From the NCBI GenBank assembly GCA_000746015.1, contig JQKK01000006.1, positions 62,001 through 126,000 of the forward strand: a DNA stretch of 64,000 bases, given 5' to 3'. This document shows, in pieces, positions 1 through 7,060 of this stretch. This stretch comes from Lachnospiraceae bacterium MA2020. Its GTDB lineage: Bacteria; Bacillota; Clostridia; Lachnospirales; Lachnospiraceae. Within the stretch, counting starts at the first letter, position 1, and every line of letters starts with the position of its first letter. Position numbers and translations under genes: made by a program. The notes beneath the pieces are model-generated. The model had not been told where the DNA came from. It made no database searches and saw nothing but the letters and a program-made list of their open reading frames with translations.

Positions 1-999
1 ACCCTCTATGATACCAAGGAAAGTATAATCTGTCGAATAGGTATTATTTGTATATATCTGAGACTCCTCATTTGGCTTTCCAAACCAGAAACCTGTGCAG
101 AAATCTCTTGTTGTACACTTGCGGATTTCTTCTTTATACCAGTCCATATTTGCCTGATATTTCTCAGGAGATTCCTTAAAGTCGTCTATAGCTCGTCTGT
201 ATGTCCTTGCAGTTGCTGCAACATAGAGGGCTGTCTTCATTCTTCCCTCGATCTTGAAGCTGTCAACTCCGGCATCAATAAGCTCCGGAATATGCTCAAT
301 CATGCAGAGATCTTTTGAGTTAAAGATAAATGTTCCTCTGTCATTCTCCTCGATAGGAAGATACTCGCCCGGACGGTTTACTTCAGCTACCGCATACTTC
401 CAACGGCACGGATGCTTGCACTCGCCGTGATTTGCATCATGCCCTGTGAAGTAATTTGAAAGAAGGCATCTTCCAGAATATGAGATGCACATAGCTCCAT
501 GTACAAAAGACTCTATCTCAAGATCATCAGGGATATGAGCTCTGATGTCCTTTACTTCTGCCAAAGAAAGCTCGCGGGCAGAAACTACACGCTTTGCTCC
601 CATCTTGTGCCAGAACTGGAATGTACGATAATTTGTATTATTTGCCTGTGTACTGATATGAAGATCGATCTCAGGGCAGTTTTCCTGCGCAAGAGTAAAC
701 ATACCCGGATCTGCCACGATCAAAGCATCAGGCCCGATCTCTCTGATCTCCTTAAAATACCTGGCAGCCTCCTCTAAATCATTGTCATGTGCAAGGATAT
801 TAGCTGTTACGTATACCTTTACACCCTTTTTGTGCGCAAACTCAATGCCTTCTGACATCTCCTCAGCTGTAAAATTCTTTGCACCGGCTCTGAGTCCCAT
901 TGTCTCTCCACCGATAAATACAGCATCTGCGCCAAAAGTTACTGCCGTCTTAAGTTCTTCAAGTCCCTTTGAAGGGATAAGTAATTCCACATTTCTCAT
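1..999 (-). CDS. trhP: Peptidase U32 family protein, TrhP-like (3' end cut by window edge)
   Basis: The first 333 codons are present; the C-terminal part lies beyond base 1. The reading begins MRNVELLIPSEGLEELKTAV and carries family-typical stretches: GADAVFIGG near residue 25, IADPGMF-like VADPGMF near 95, and the core Cys cluster CISYSGRCLLSNY followed by CKHPCRWKY around residues 170-205. U32 proteins of this class (YegQ/TrhP, B. subtilis YrrN/YrrO) are needed for 5-hydroxyuridine formation at tRNA position 34. The gene starts 5 bases after the stop of the methyltransferase that would act on that product, so both are probably one pathway in one operon. The general family is clear; the tRNA role is inferred from family and context, and a plain protease annotation is the alternative. 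Confidence 0.85.
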   Translation of the reverse strand, partial: MRNVELLIPSKGLEELKTAVTFGADAVFIGGETMGLRAGAKNFTAEEMSEGIEFAHKKGVKVYVTANILAHDNDLEEAARYFKEIREIGPDALIVADPGMFTLAQENCPEIDLHISTQANNTNYRTFQFWHKMGAKRVVSARELSLAEVKDIRAHIPDDLEIESFVHGAMCISYSGRCLLSNYFTGHDANHGECKHPCRWKYAVAEVNRPGEYLPIEENDRGTFIFNSKDLCMIEHIPELIDAGVDSFKIEGRMKTALYVAATARTYRRAIDDFKESPEKYQANMDWYKEEIRKCTTRDFCTGFWFGKPNEESQIYTNNTYSTDYTFLGIIEG

Positions 1000-1004
1000 A
1001 AATC

Positions 1005-1646
1005 TTAATTCCTAACTGCTAATGTAACACCGTCTCCAAGTGGCAATATCACCGAAGTGAATCTCTCATCATGGTTCATTTTATACAAAAAGTCGCGCAT
1101 GCGCTTATGTATAGTCCTGTCGCGTCTTGTCACAGCAAACTTTGACTCGATGATATCTCCATCCTGCAGGCAATTATCCGCTGCCACTATACCGCCATTT
1201 TTCAGAAGTCTTGCGGCCTCCTCAAGATAGTAGGGATACTGGGCCTTTGCCGCATCTATAAATACCATATCAAAATACGGCTCAAGCGTCGGAAGTATAT
1301 CCTCTGCATTGCCTGTAAGCAACGTTATCTTATCTTTATAGCCCGAAAGCTCCATATTGCTCTTTGCTATGGGTATCCTTTTTTCATAATTTTCTATAGT
1401 TGTAATATGTGTATCCTCGCCGCTGTACTCAGCCATGAGGATAGACGAAAAACCTACCGCTGCGCCAATCTCAAGTATCTTCTTAGGCTTATGGGCAGCA
1501 AGCAGAAATTTAAGGAGAGTCTGTGTCTCTCTCCTTATGATGGGAACCCGGTTTTCGCGCGCTGTGCTTTCCAATTCATTTAAAAATGGCGTATTCCCGG
1601 TGTTCAGGGAGTTAATATACGCCACACATCTTTCATTTACTATCAC
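1005..1646 (-). CDS. trmR: SAM-dependent O-methyltransferase, TrmR-like
   Basis: A class I methyltransferase of the COG4122 family. The SAM-binding motif ILEIGAAVGFSS lies about 55-65 residues in, the acidic strand ITTIE follows, and VFIDAAKAQYPYY carries the conserved Asp-Lys metal/catalytic region. B. subtilis TrmR (YrrM) methylates 5-hydroxyuridine-34 to 5-methoxyuridine in tRNA. I chose the GTG at 1646, giving MIVNERCVAYINSLN, which matches the family's N-terminus; an upstream start at 1679 would add a Lys-rich run inside the preceding gene. It overlaps the MltG-like gene by 14 bases and is followed by the U32 gene, the same order as yrrL-yrrM-yrrN in Bacillus. Confidence 0.85.
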   Translation of the reverse strand: MIVNERCVAYINSLNTGNTPFLNELESTARENRVPIIRRETQTLLKFLLAAHKPKKILEIGAAVGFSSILMAEYSGEDTHITTIENYEKRIPIAKSNMELSGYKDKITLLTGNAEDILPTLEPYFDMVFIDAAKAQYPYYLEEAARLLKNGGIVAADNCLQDGDIIESKFAVTRRDRTIHKRMRDFLYKMNHDERFTSVILPLGDGVTLAVRN

Positions 1647-2031
1647 TATTTTCTTTACTTTCTTCCGTGCCACTATCATCTTCTGCCATGACTGCCATCA
1701 TTTCTTCCGCAGTCATCGACGTACTGAGTGTATATGTGCCGCTCTGCAGCTTGCCATGATATGCTGACAGCCTCTCCTGCACACTGAAAAGCTTGGCATC
1801 CCTTATAAGGCCATGATCTTCAAGTATCTTGCCGATACTCTTGACACTGCTGCCCATCGGGATCGTGACAACAACATCTACTCCATTCTCACTCGAAACA
1901 GGTGTCTCTGAAAACACCCTGTACCCAAACGAGTATGCTGTCTTGCCATAGTCTAATATCAACATTAGTAATGCTATAAAGATCAGCAGGCGAACTGACA
2001 TCGCCAGCATCGAAAGCGCTGCTTGTTTCAT
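1633..2031 (-). CDS. Short MltG/YceG-like membrane protein without catalytic domain
   Basis: A 132-residue protein with one N-terminal membrane helix (about residues 10-27) followed by a small extracellular domain reading VVVTIPMGSSVKSIGKILEDHGLI and QSGTYTLSTSMTAEEMM. That domain matches the N-terminal LysM-like part of the MltG (YceG) endolytic transglycosylase. Full MltG is about 330-380 residues; the catalytic half with its essential Glu is absent, and the protein ends in a Glu/Ser-rich tail. The position between ylbF and trmR is where mltG sits in Bacillus (yrrL). It overlaps ylbF by four bases (ATGA), implying translational coupling. It may bind peptidoglycan or partner another enzyme, but should not cut glycan by itself. 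Confidence 0.75.
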   Translation of the reverse strand: MKQAALSMLAMSVRLLIFIALLMLILDYGKTAYSFGYRVFSETPVSSENGVDVVVTIPMGSSVKSIGKILEDHGLIRDAKLFSVQERLSAYHGKLQSGTYTLSTSMTAEEMMAVMAEDDSGTEESKENSDSK

Positions 2032-2345
2032 AACGACAACCCATCCGTAATCTGCTCTAAAACATCTCGAAGCAGGCGGTTAAACGCCGCCTGTGAATCA
2101 AGATATTCATGTATCATAGGAGTATTATAAATACTTTCATGCTCATCTGCAAATTTCTTTTCTGCCTCGAAAAGATCCTCAGTCGGAGTATTCTCTAAAA
2201 GCCTGTAATGCTCACGAACATAAAGACCTGTCTTTGCCTTGAGCTCCGGATGCTGCGCAAGCAGGTCACGCCTCATCTTAAACTCCATAAACTCAGGTGT
2301 ACTTTTTAATTCATTTATAAATCTGTTTATACTCTCATCAAGCAT
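2028..2345 (-). CDS. YlbF/YmcA family regulator
   Basis: A 105-residue, mostly alpha-helical protein of the Com_YlbF family. It has the family's alternating helices with QHPELKAKTGLYVREHYRLL and a C-terminal helix reading FNRLLRDVLEQI. In B. subtilis YlbF, YmcA and YaaT form a complex that helps RNase Y process mRNA and influences competence and sporulation. Here it directly follows the RNase J gene by four bases, which supports a role in RNA turnover. It has no Cys motif for an iron-sulphur cluster. Function is inferred from family and context; which of the paralogous YlbF/YmcA types it is cannot be decided. Confidence 0.75.
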   Translation of the reverse strand: MLDESINRFINELKSTPEFMEFKMRRDLLAQHPELKAKTGLYVREHYRLLENTPTEDLFEAEKKFADEHESIYNTPMIHEYLDSQAAFNRLLRDVLEQITDGLSL

Positions 2346-2349
2346 AGTA

Positions 2350-4023
2350 TTAAACTTCCATAATGATAGGCAGTATCATAGGTCTGCGCTTTGTCTTTTT
2401 CCAAAGGTAATCTGAAAGGCTCTCTCTGAGAGTTGTCTTTATCTTGCCCCAGTCTGTGATACCGTCTGAAACAAGGTCATCCATCGCATCCTGAAGGATC
2501 TCAGTCGAATCCTCAAGCAGTGCATCTGACTCACGTACATATACAAAACCTCTTGAAACGATATCCGGTCCTGCAAGTACCTGACCTGTGCCGCGCTGCA
2601 TTGTAAGTACGATGATAACAATACCATCCTCAGCAAGATGCTGTCTGTCTCTAAGAACGATGTTTCCTACATCTCCGACACCAAGACCATCTACATAGAC
2701 AGCTCCTGTCTGTACATGTCCTGTTGTCTTGCAGCCATTATCATCGATCTCTACTACATCTCCTGAGTGAAGCATGAGGATATGCTCATGATCGTATCCG
2801 AGCTCCTCTGCAATGTCAGCTTGAGCTTTTCTATGGTGGAACTCACCATGTATAGGAATAGCATACTTAGGCTTAACTATAGAATATATAAGCTTTATCT
2901 CTTCCTTGCAGGCGTGTCCTGAAACGTGAACGTCCTCAAACACAACCTCCGCACCTTTCTCCTCAAGCTCATCGATGATCCTTGATACAGCCTTTTCATT
3001 ACCTGGTATCGGATGTGAGCTGAAGATGATGGTATCATTTGGCTTGATCGTCACTTTCTTGTGCATGTTCATAGCCATTCTCGAAAGTGCCGCCATTGAC
3101 TCGCCCTGGCTTCCCGTTGTGACAAGTACAAGCTTTTCATCAGGATAGTTCTTTATTTCGTCAATACTGATAAGTGTATTGTCCGGAACCTTGATATATC
3201 CGAGCTCTGTAGCCGTCTCAATGACATTTACCATCGAACGTCCCTCGACTACTACCTTCCTGCCATACTTATCTGCGGTGTTGATGATCTGCTGCACTCT
3301 GTCTACATTTGAAGCAAAAGTTGCAACAATGATCCTGCTCCTCTGATGCTCTCTGAACAGTGCATCAAAGGTCTTGCCAACACTTCTCTCAGACTTTGTA
3401 AAGCCCTCTCTTGCTGCATTTGTACTGTCGCACATAAGCGCAAGAACACCCTTTTTGCCGATCTCGCCAAGTCTCTGAAGATCAATGGCATCGCCAAATA
3501 CAGGAGTATAGTCAACCTTAAAGTCACCGGTATGCACAACAATACCTGCCGGTGAATAGATTGCCAAAGCTGAGGCATCAGCTATTGAGTGATTAGTCTT
3601 GATAAACTCAATCCTGAAAGATCCAAGATTAATGGACTGCCCATGCTTAATAACCTTGCGGCGCACACTTCTCATAAGACCGTGCTCCTCAAGCTTATGG
3701 TCGATCAGCCCAATAGTAAGCTTTGTGGCATAGATAGGCGCATTTACCTTTTTAAGCACGTAAGGAAGCGCGCCAATGTGATCTTCATGTCCGTGAGTTA
3801 TCACAAATCCCTTGACCTTATCAATATTGGCCTCGAGGTATGAAACATCCGGTATGCAAAGGTCGATACCAAGCATATCATCCTCCGGGAATGCAAGACC
3901 ACAATCCACAACAATGATGCTGTCCTCATATTCAAAGGCTGTGATATTTAACCCTATCTGTTCAAGACCTCCAAGGGGAATTATCTTCAGCTTTGAAGAT
4001 GGTTCTTTATTCAGTTTTTTCAA
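2350..4023 (-). CDS. rnj: Ribonuclease J
   Basis: A 557-residue metallo-beta-lactamase/beta-CASP ribonuclease that degrades and matures RNA with 5'-to-3' exonuclease and endonuclease activities. The zinc-binding signature THGHEDHIG lies at residues 76-84 (His77, His79, Asp81, His82). Further ligands appear in VVHTGDFKVD and the C-terminal beta-CASP motif IPIHGEFHH. Full family length of about 555 residues is present. The best start is TTG at 4023, preceded by GAGGAAAG. It overlaps the end of fur by 17 bases and sits next to ylbF, so it is probably part of a long ireB-to-trhP operon. Only one RNase J is present in the window, so whether it is J1 or J2 cannot be stated. Confidence 0.95.
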   Translation of the reverse strand: MKKLNKEPSSKLKIIPLGGLEQIGLNITAFEYEDSIIVVDCGLAFPEDDMLGIDLCIPDVSYLEANIDKVKGFVITHGHEDHIGALPYVLKKVNAPIYATKLTIGLIDHKLEEHGLMRSVRRKVIKHGQSINLGSFRIEFIKTNHSIADASALAIYSPAGIVVHTGDFKVDYTPVFGDAIDLQRLGEIGKKGVLALMCDSTNAAREGFTKSERSVGKTFDALFREHQRSRIIVATFASNVDRVQQIINTADKYGRKVVVEGRSMVNVIETATELGYIKVPDNTLISIDEIKNYPDEKLVLVTTGSQGESMAALSRMAMNMHKKVTIKPNDTIIFSSHPIPGNEKAVSRIIDELEEKGAEVVFEDVHVSGHACKEEIKLIYSIVKPKYAIPIHGEFHHRKAQADIAEELGYDHEHILMLHSGDVVEIDDNGCKTTGHVQTGAVYVDGLGVGDVGNIVLRDRQHLAEDGIVIIVLTMQRGTGQVLAGPDIVSRGFVYVRESDALLEDSTEILQDAMDDLVSDGITDWGKIKTTLRESLSDYLWKKTKRRPMILPIIMEV

Positions 4024-4513
4024 ATATTCTTTCCTCCGTAGTAAACTGTGTATTTTCCATAATACTTACACAGTCTTTACAGTATCCGTATAAACTAACC
4101 TCGTGGTCTGTAACCTTGAATCCTGTAGTATCCATTACGTTTTTTTCAAGATCTTCCAAAAAATCTTTTTCAAAAGAGAATATTTTTTTACAGTTAAGGC
4201 ATACGAGATGATGATGGCGGTGATGCTTCTCTTCGCCCAATGCCATCTCACTTATCTCATATCTTGCAAAACCATCGCCCAGGTTTAGACGGTCTACCAG
4301 TCCAAGCTGTGTAAATAGCCGGATTGCTCTATAAACAGTGGCCAATCCTATAGCCGGATTGATCTCACATGTCTGCATATGTACGTCTTCAGCAGTTAAA
4401 TGCTTTCCACGATTAATCCTAAGAACACGCAGCACAAGAAGCCTCTGAGCAGTTGTCTTGAGCCCCTTTTTCTTGAGCATCATGACAAGCTGTTTTTCCT
4501 CAGCAGCTCCCAC
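4007..4513 (-). CDS. Fur-family metal-dependent repressor
   Basis: A winged-helix regulator of the Fur/PerR/Zur family. The DNA-binding half contains LKTTAQRLLVLRVL and AIGLATVYRAIRLF; the dimerisation half contains the metal-binding HHRHHHLVCLNC and the second zinc pair CKDC. Both CxxC pairs of the structural zinc site are therefore present. The start is uncertain: GTG at 4513 gives the usual helix before the KKGLKTTAQR motif, while ATG at 4483 lies after a GAGGAAA sequence; an upstream TTG at 4567 would run into the DUF1292 gene. It is embedded in the ireB-ruvX-DUF1292-fur-rnj order common in Lachnospiraceae. Which metal or peroxide it senses cannot be read from the sequence. Confidence 0.9.
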   Translation of the reverse strand: MGAAEEKQLVMMLKKKGLKTTAQRLLVLRVLRINRGKHLTAEDVHMQTCEINPAIGLATVYRAIRLFTQLGLVDRLNLGDGFARYEISEMALGEEKHHRHHHLVCLNCKKIFSFEKDFLEDLEKNVMDTTGFKVTDHEVSLYGYCKDCVSIMENTQFTTEERIFEKTE

Positions 4514-4532
4514 GCCTGTCCCAGATATGTTA

Positions 4533-4790
4533 TTATTCAAAATCGATATCCTCGAGCATCTTATCAAATGCTTCCATAGCGAGGTGCATTTCTTCTTCGT
4601 CCTCTACTGGTTCATAGACTGCATCCTCTGCTGAAGCATCTGTAGATACATCCTTCAAAATAAAGGCATCAGTGTCACCCTCGTTTTCTTCTGTAACGAG
4701 AAGATACTGAGACCCCTTAACAGTAGTTTCCGCGAGCACATAATAATCCTGTGCTTCTCCATCATCTGTAGTAAAAGTTAATTTTTCCAT
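4533..4790 (-). CDS. DUF1292 family protein (YrzB-like)
   Basis: An acidic 85-residue protein starting MEKLTFTTDDGEAQDYYVL, with the family's short beta-strand core (YYVLAETTVKGSQYLLVTEE) and an acidic C-terminal helix EDEEEMHLAMEAFDKMLEDI. It matches DUF1292, known from B. subtilis yrzB, which lies between yrrK (ruvX) and yrrL. Its function is unknown. The spacing is tight: two bases separate it from ruvX. The context is the conserved housekeeping block, not a mobile or accessory setting. Confidence 0.85.
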   Translation of the reverse strand: MEKLTFTTDDGEAQDYYVLAETTVKGSQYLLVTEENEGDTDAFILKDVSTDASAEDAVYEPVEDEEEMHLAMEAFDKMLEDIDFE

Positions 4791-4792
4791 CT

Positions 4793-5221
4793 TTATCCTT
4801 TTGCTTTCTCATTTATAAAATCCTGTAAGATCACTGCCGCAGCAATGCTGTCAACCTTAGACTTTCTCTCACGTCTGTCCTTGATAGCATTGGCATCCAT
4901 TATCTCATCTGCCTCAACGGTAGTAAGTCTCTCATCGACCATGTGTACTACCATTCCTGTCCTGCGACCGAGCATTTCTGCAAACTCTCTTGCCTTTTCA
5001 GCACGTTCGCCTTCGCTTCCATCCATATTAAGAGGAAGACCTATAACTATCTCATCAACATGATTTTCGACTATTATGCTTTCGATACGTGCGCAGGTAC
5101 GGCGAAGTCTCTTCTCATTTTCCCTGCGTACTATCTCAACACTGCGGGCGATAGTGCCCGTCTCGTCTGTCAGTGCAACGCCAACGGTCTTTGAGCCGTA
5201 GTCTAATCCAATGTATTTCAT
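4793..5221 (-). CDS. ruvX: RuvX/YqgF putative pre-16S rRNA nuclease / Holliday junction resolvase
   Basis: A 142-residue RNase H-fold protein. The first acidic strand is [17 protein letters not shown] with Asp at residue 7, the central strand reads [17 protein letters not shown] with the conserved NMDGS, and [15 protein letters not shown] supplies the DERLTT motif with the third acidic site. The family has been assigned roles in processing the 5' end of pre-16S rRNA and as a Holliday junction resolvase. The start ATG overlaps the stop of ireB as ATGA. All key residues are present and the length is normal. Confidence 0.93.
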   Translation of the reverse strand: MKYIGLDYGSKTVGVALTDETGTIARSVEIVRRENEKRLRRTCARIESIIVENHVDEIVIGLPLNMDGSEGERAEKAREFAEMLGRRTGMVVHMVDERLTTVEADEIMDANAIKDRRERKSKVDSIAAAVILQDFINEKAKG

Positions 5222-5496
5222 CTATTCCAACCATTACTCTTTATATACTGTTTCAATAGTTCCTCTACAAGCTCATCACGCTCCACCTTCATGATAAGTG
5301 AACGCGCGTTATTGTGGCTTGTAATATATGTTGGATCTCCTGACATGATATATCCGACGATCTGGCTGATAGGGTTGTACCCCTTCTCTGTAAGTGCTTC
5401 ATAAACAGTTGAAAGTACTACCTTTACGCCTGTCTCTGGCTCAGTCTCAACTCTGAACATCTGAGTACTGCCAAGGTCCTTATTGTTTAAGCTCAT
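5218..5496 (-). CDS. ireB: IreB family regulatory phosphoprotein
   Basis: A 92-residue UPF0297 protein beginning [20 protein letters not shown]. The TQMF segment near residue 12 is the conserved stretch that the IreK-type serine/threonine kinase phosphorylates on threonine in Enterococcus. The remainder ([36 protein letters not shown], shown here only by its ends) is typical of the family: GYNPI and SGDPTYITS are visible. The ATG at 5496 is preceded by GGAGATAATTG. It is usually found between alaS and ruvX; here alaS is missing upstream and the DUF4956 cluster takes its place. It is probably the first gene of the operon running to base 1. Confidence 0.92.
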   Translation of the reverse strand: MSLNNKDLGSTQMFRVETEPETGVKVVLSTVYEALTEKGYNPISQIVGYIMSGDPTYITSHNNARSLIMKVERDELVEELLKQYIKSNGWNR

Positions 5497-5585
5497 CAAT
5501 TATCTCCTCTCTCGCGAATTTCCCGTTCATAATATATACCTTCATTTTATCGCACACATTGCAAAAAAGCAATGTATCAACTCTC

Positions 5586-6269
5586 TTATCCGTGATATTC
5601 TCCGTTGTATGCTATAAGTGTCACATCATTTACACCATTTAATGCACGTACTTCGTCAGCAATAACAAGATCCTTCTCGGTACACTCTACCTGAAGTGTA
5701 AGCTCTGTTGAGCCGCCTCTTGTTGTCTTTGACTTAACCTCATGCTCAAGCTTTGAAAGTGACTCAAGAATGCTCTTTTCTGCATCTGCGCCGGTAAGGT
5801 GTGCGATCATGATATAAGCCTTTACACCTGTCTTTTTCTTTGACATTGTCATAAGGAGCAGAAGCATGAAAAGCATTCCGACTGCTGCAAGCAGATACAT
5901 GCTGGCACCTATTGTGATACCGGTAGTTATAGCCCAGAAAAGATACAGTATATCAAGCGGCTCCTTTATCGCCGTCCTGTATCTGACGATGGACAAAGCA
6001 CCGACCATACCAAGTGAGATAACGATATTGGTGCTGATAGCCAGTGTGACCATGCATGTAAGCACTGTCATACCTACAAGTGTAAGTGCAAAAGAACGGC
6101 TGTATATAACGCCTGTATAAAACTTCTTGTAGATAGAATAGATAAGAAGACCTACCACCAGTGCCAATGCCATATCTACCATAATGGTGATAAGAGTGCT
6201 AAGTGAAATTGTCTGATTGTACATTGCCGATTCAAGAACCGACTTTTTGATCATTGCCTTTGCGCTCAT
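5586..6269 (-). CDS. DUF4956 multi-pass membrane protein
   Basis: A 227-residue protein with about four membrane helices in the first two thirds (around residues 27-45, 58-80, 85-95 and 110-143) and a soluble C-terminal domain. The segment VSLGMVGALSIVRYRTAIKEPLDILYLFW, visible as GALSIVRYRTAIKEP, is the hallmark of DUF4956. The C-terminal part with LEHEVKSKTTRGG and VECTEKDLVIADEVRAL resembles a small alpha/beta regulatory domain. DUF4956 genes are repeatedly found beside VTC and CotH genes, as here, so it may export or organise a polyphosphate or phosphorylated surface product. That role is inference only. RBS GGAGAG precedes the ATG. Confidence 0.85.
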   Translation of the reverse strand: MSAKAMIKKSVLESAMYNQTISLSTLITIMVDMALALVVGLLIYSIYKKFYTGVIYSRSFALTLVGMTVLTCMVTLAISTNIVISLGMVGALSIVRYRTAIKEPLDILYLFWAITTGITIGASMYLLAAVGMLFMLLLLMTMSKKKTGVKAYIMIAHLTGADAEKSILESLSKLEHEVKSKTTRGGSTELTLQVECTEKDLVIADEVRALNGVNDVTLIAYNGEYHG

Positions 6270-6288
6270 TTTCTAAAACTCTCCTTCA

Positions 6289-6996
6289 TTAAAACCCATA
6301 AATATTTCTTTTGATATCGTCACACATGACAAACTTCGACGCCGCTGTATATATAGCATTTTCAGGAGGCAGAAGCGTTCTGAAAATATCAGGTAAAAAC
6401 TCTGTGAACTTAACCTCCATTATAAGCTCATCAGGACTCATCGTCTCAAACACCGGAATGGTCCCGTCAAAAATATTGTAATCTGTGAAACCTGCCCTTA
6501 CTCCCATATCAAATGTAATACGTACTGTACCTGCGTCATAGACATAAGGTATACGGTCATAATCCACTATGACCTCCGGACGCAGACCATTTGTCATACA
6601 CTCAAGATAAAACTCATGACAAAGCTCGCTGTCCTTTTCAAGAAGAAAGCCATATTCTCCCTTGAGTATACTGTCTGTCTCCTCACGAGTAAGCCTTGCC
6701 GACGTCTTATATATATAATTTGCCTGCTTATGCTTACACTCAAGACTTATGAAATCATCATGGAAATTGTAAATCCTTATACGGTACTTCTTTCTCGTAG
6801 CAGTACCTGCCATCTTTTCCTCATAAGCACTGTGCCAGATATCGTCAAAATAAAGGCTTCTTATAAGATACTGCCCGTTTACCGCATGCGAATCTATCGC
6901 GGCAATTTCTTTCAGCCTTTGCTCTATTATATCCTTCTCAGCATAGCTTATGATATATTTTAGCTCATGTCTGAATTTCCATTTACTGTTTTTCAT
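6289..6996 (-). CDS. VTC-domain polyphosphate polymerase-like protein
   Basis: A 235-residue VTC domain of the triphosphate tunnel superfamily. The eight-stranded tunnel residues are visible: RHELKYII near the start, YLIRSLYFDD, RKKYRIRIYN, ISLECKHKQ, a central Tyr-Asp-Arg in VDYDRIPYV, VRITFD, and LIMEVKF near the end. In yeast Vtc4 this domain makes polyphosphate from ATP using basic residues in the tunnel and a metal held by a C-terminal Glu, all apparent here. It stands alone with no SPX domain. The ATG at 6996 has AAGGAAATTCAG upstream and is preferred over a GTG at 7011 with no ribosome site. The neighbours DUF4956 and CotH form the usual bacterial association. Confidence 0.88.
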   Translation of the reverse strand: MKNSKWKFRHELKYIISYAEKDIIEQRLKEIAAIDSHAVNGQYLIRSLYFDDIWHSAYEEKMAGTATRKKYRIRIYNFHDDFISLECKHKQANYIYKTSARLTREETDSILKGEYGFLLEKDSELCHEFYLECMTNGLRPEVIVDYDRIPYVYDAGTVRITFDMGVRAGFTDYNIFDGTIPVFETMSPDELIMEVKFTEFLPDIFRTLLPPENAIYTAASKFVMCDDIKRNIYGF

Positions 6997-7060
6997 CTGA
7001 ATTTCCTTCACAAATAAATAGTTACAAAGAAATAATTATAAATTATTTCTTGTAAAATGT

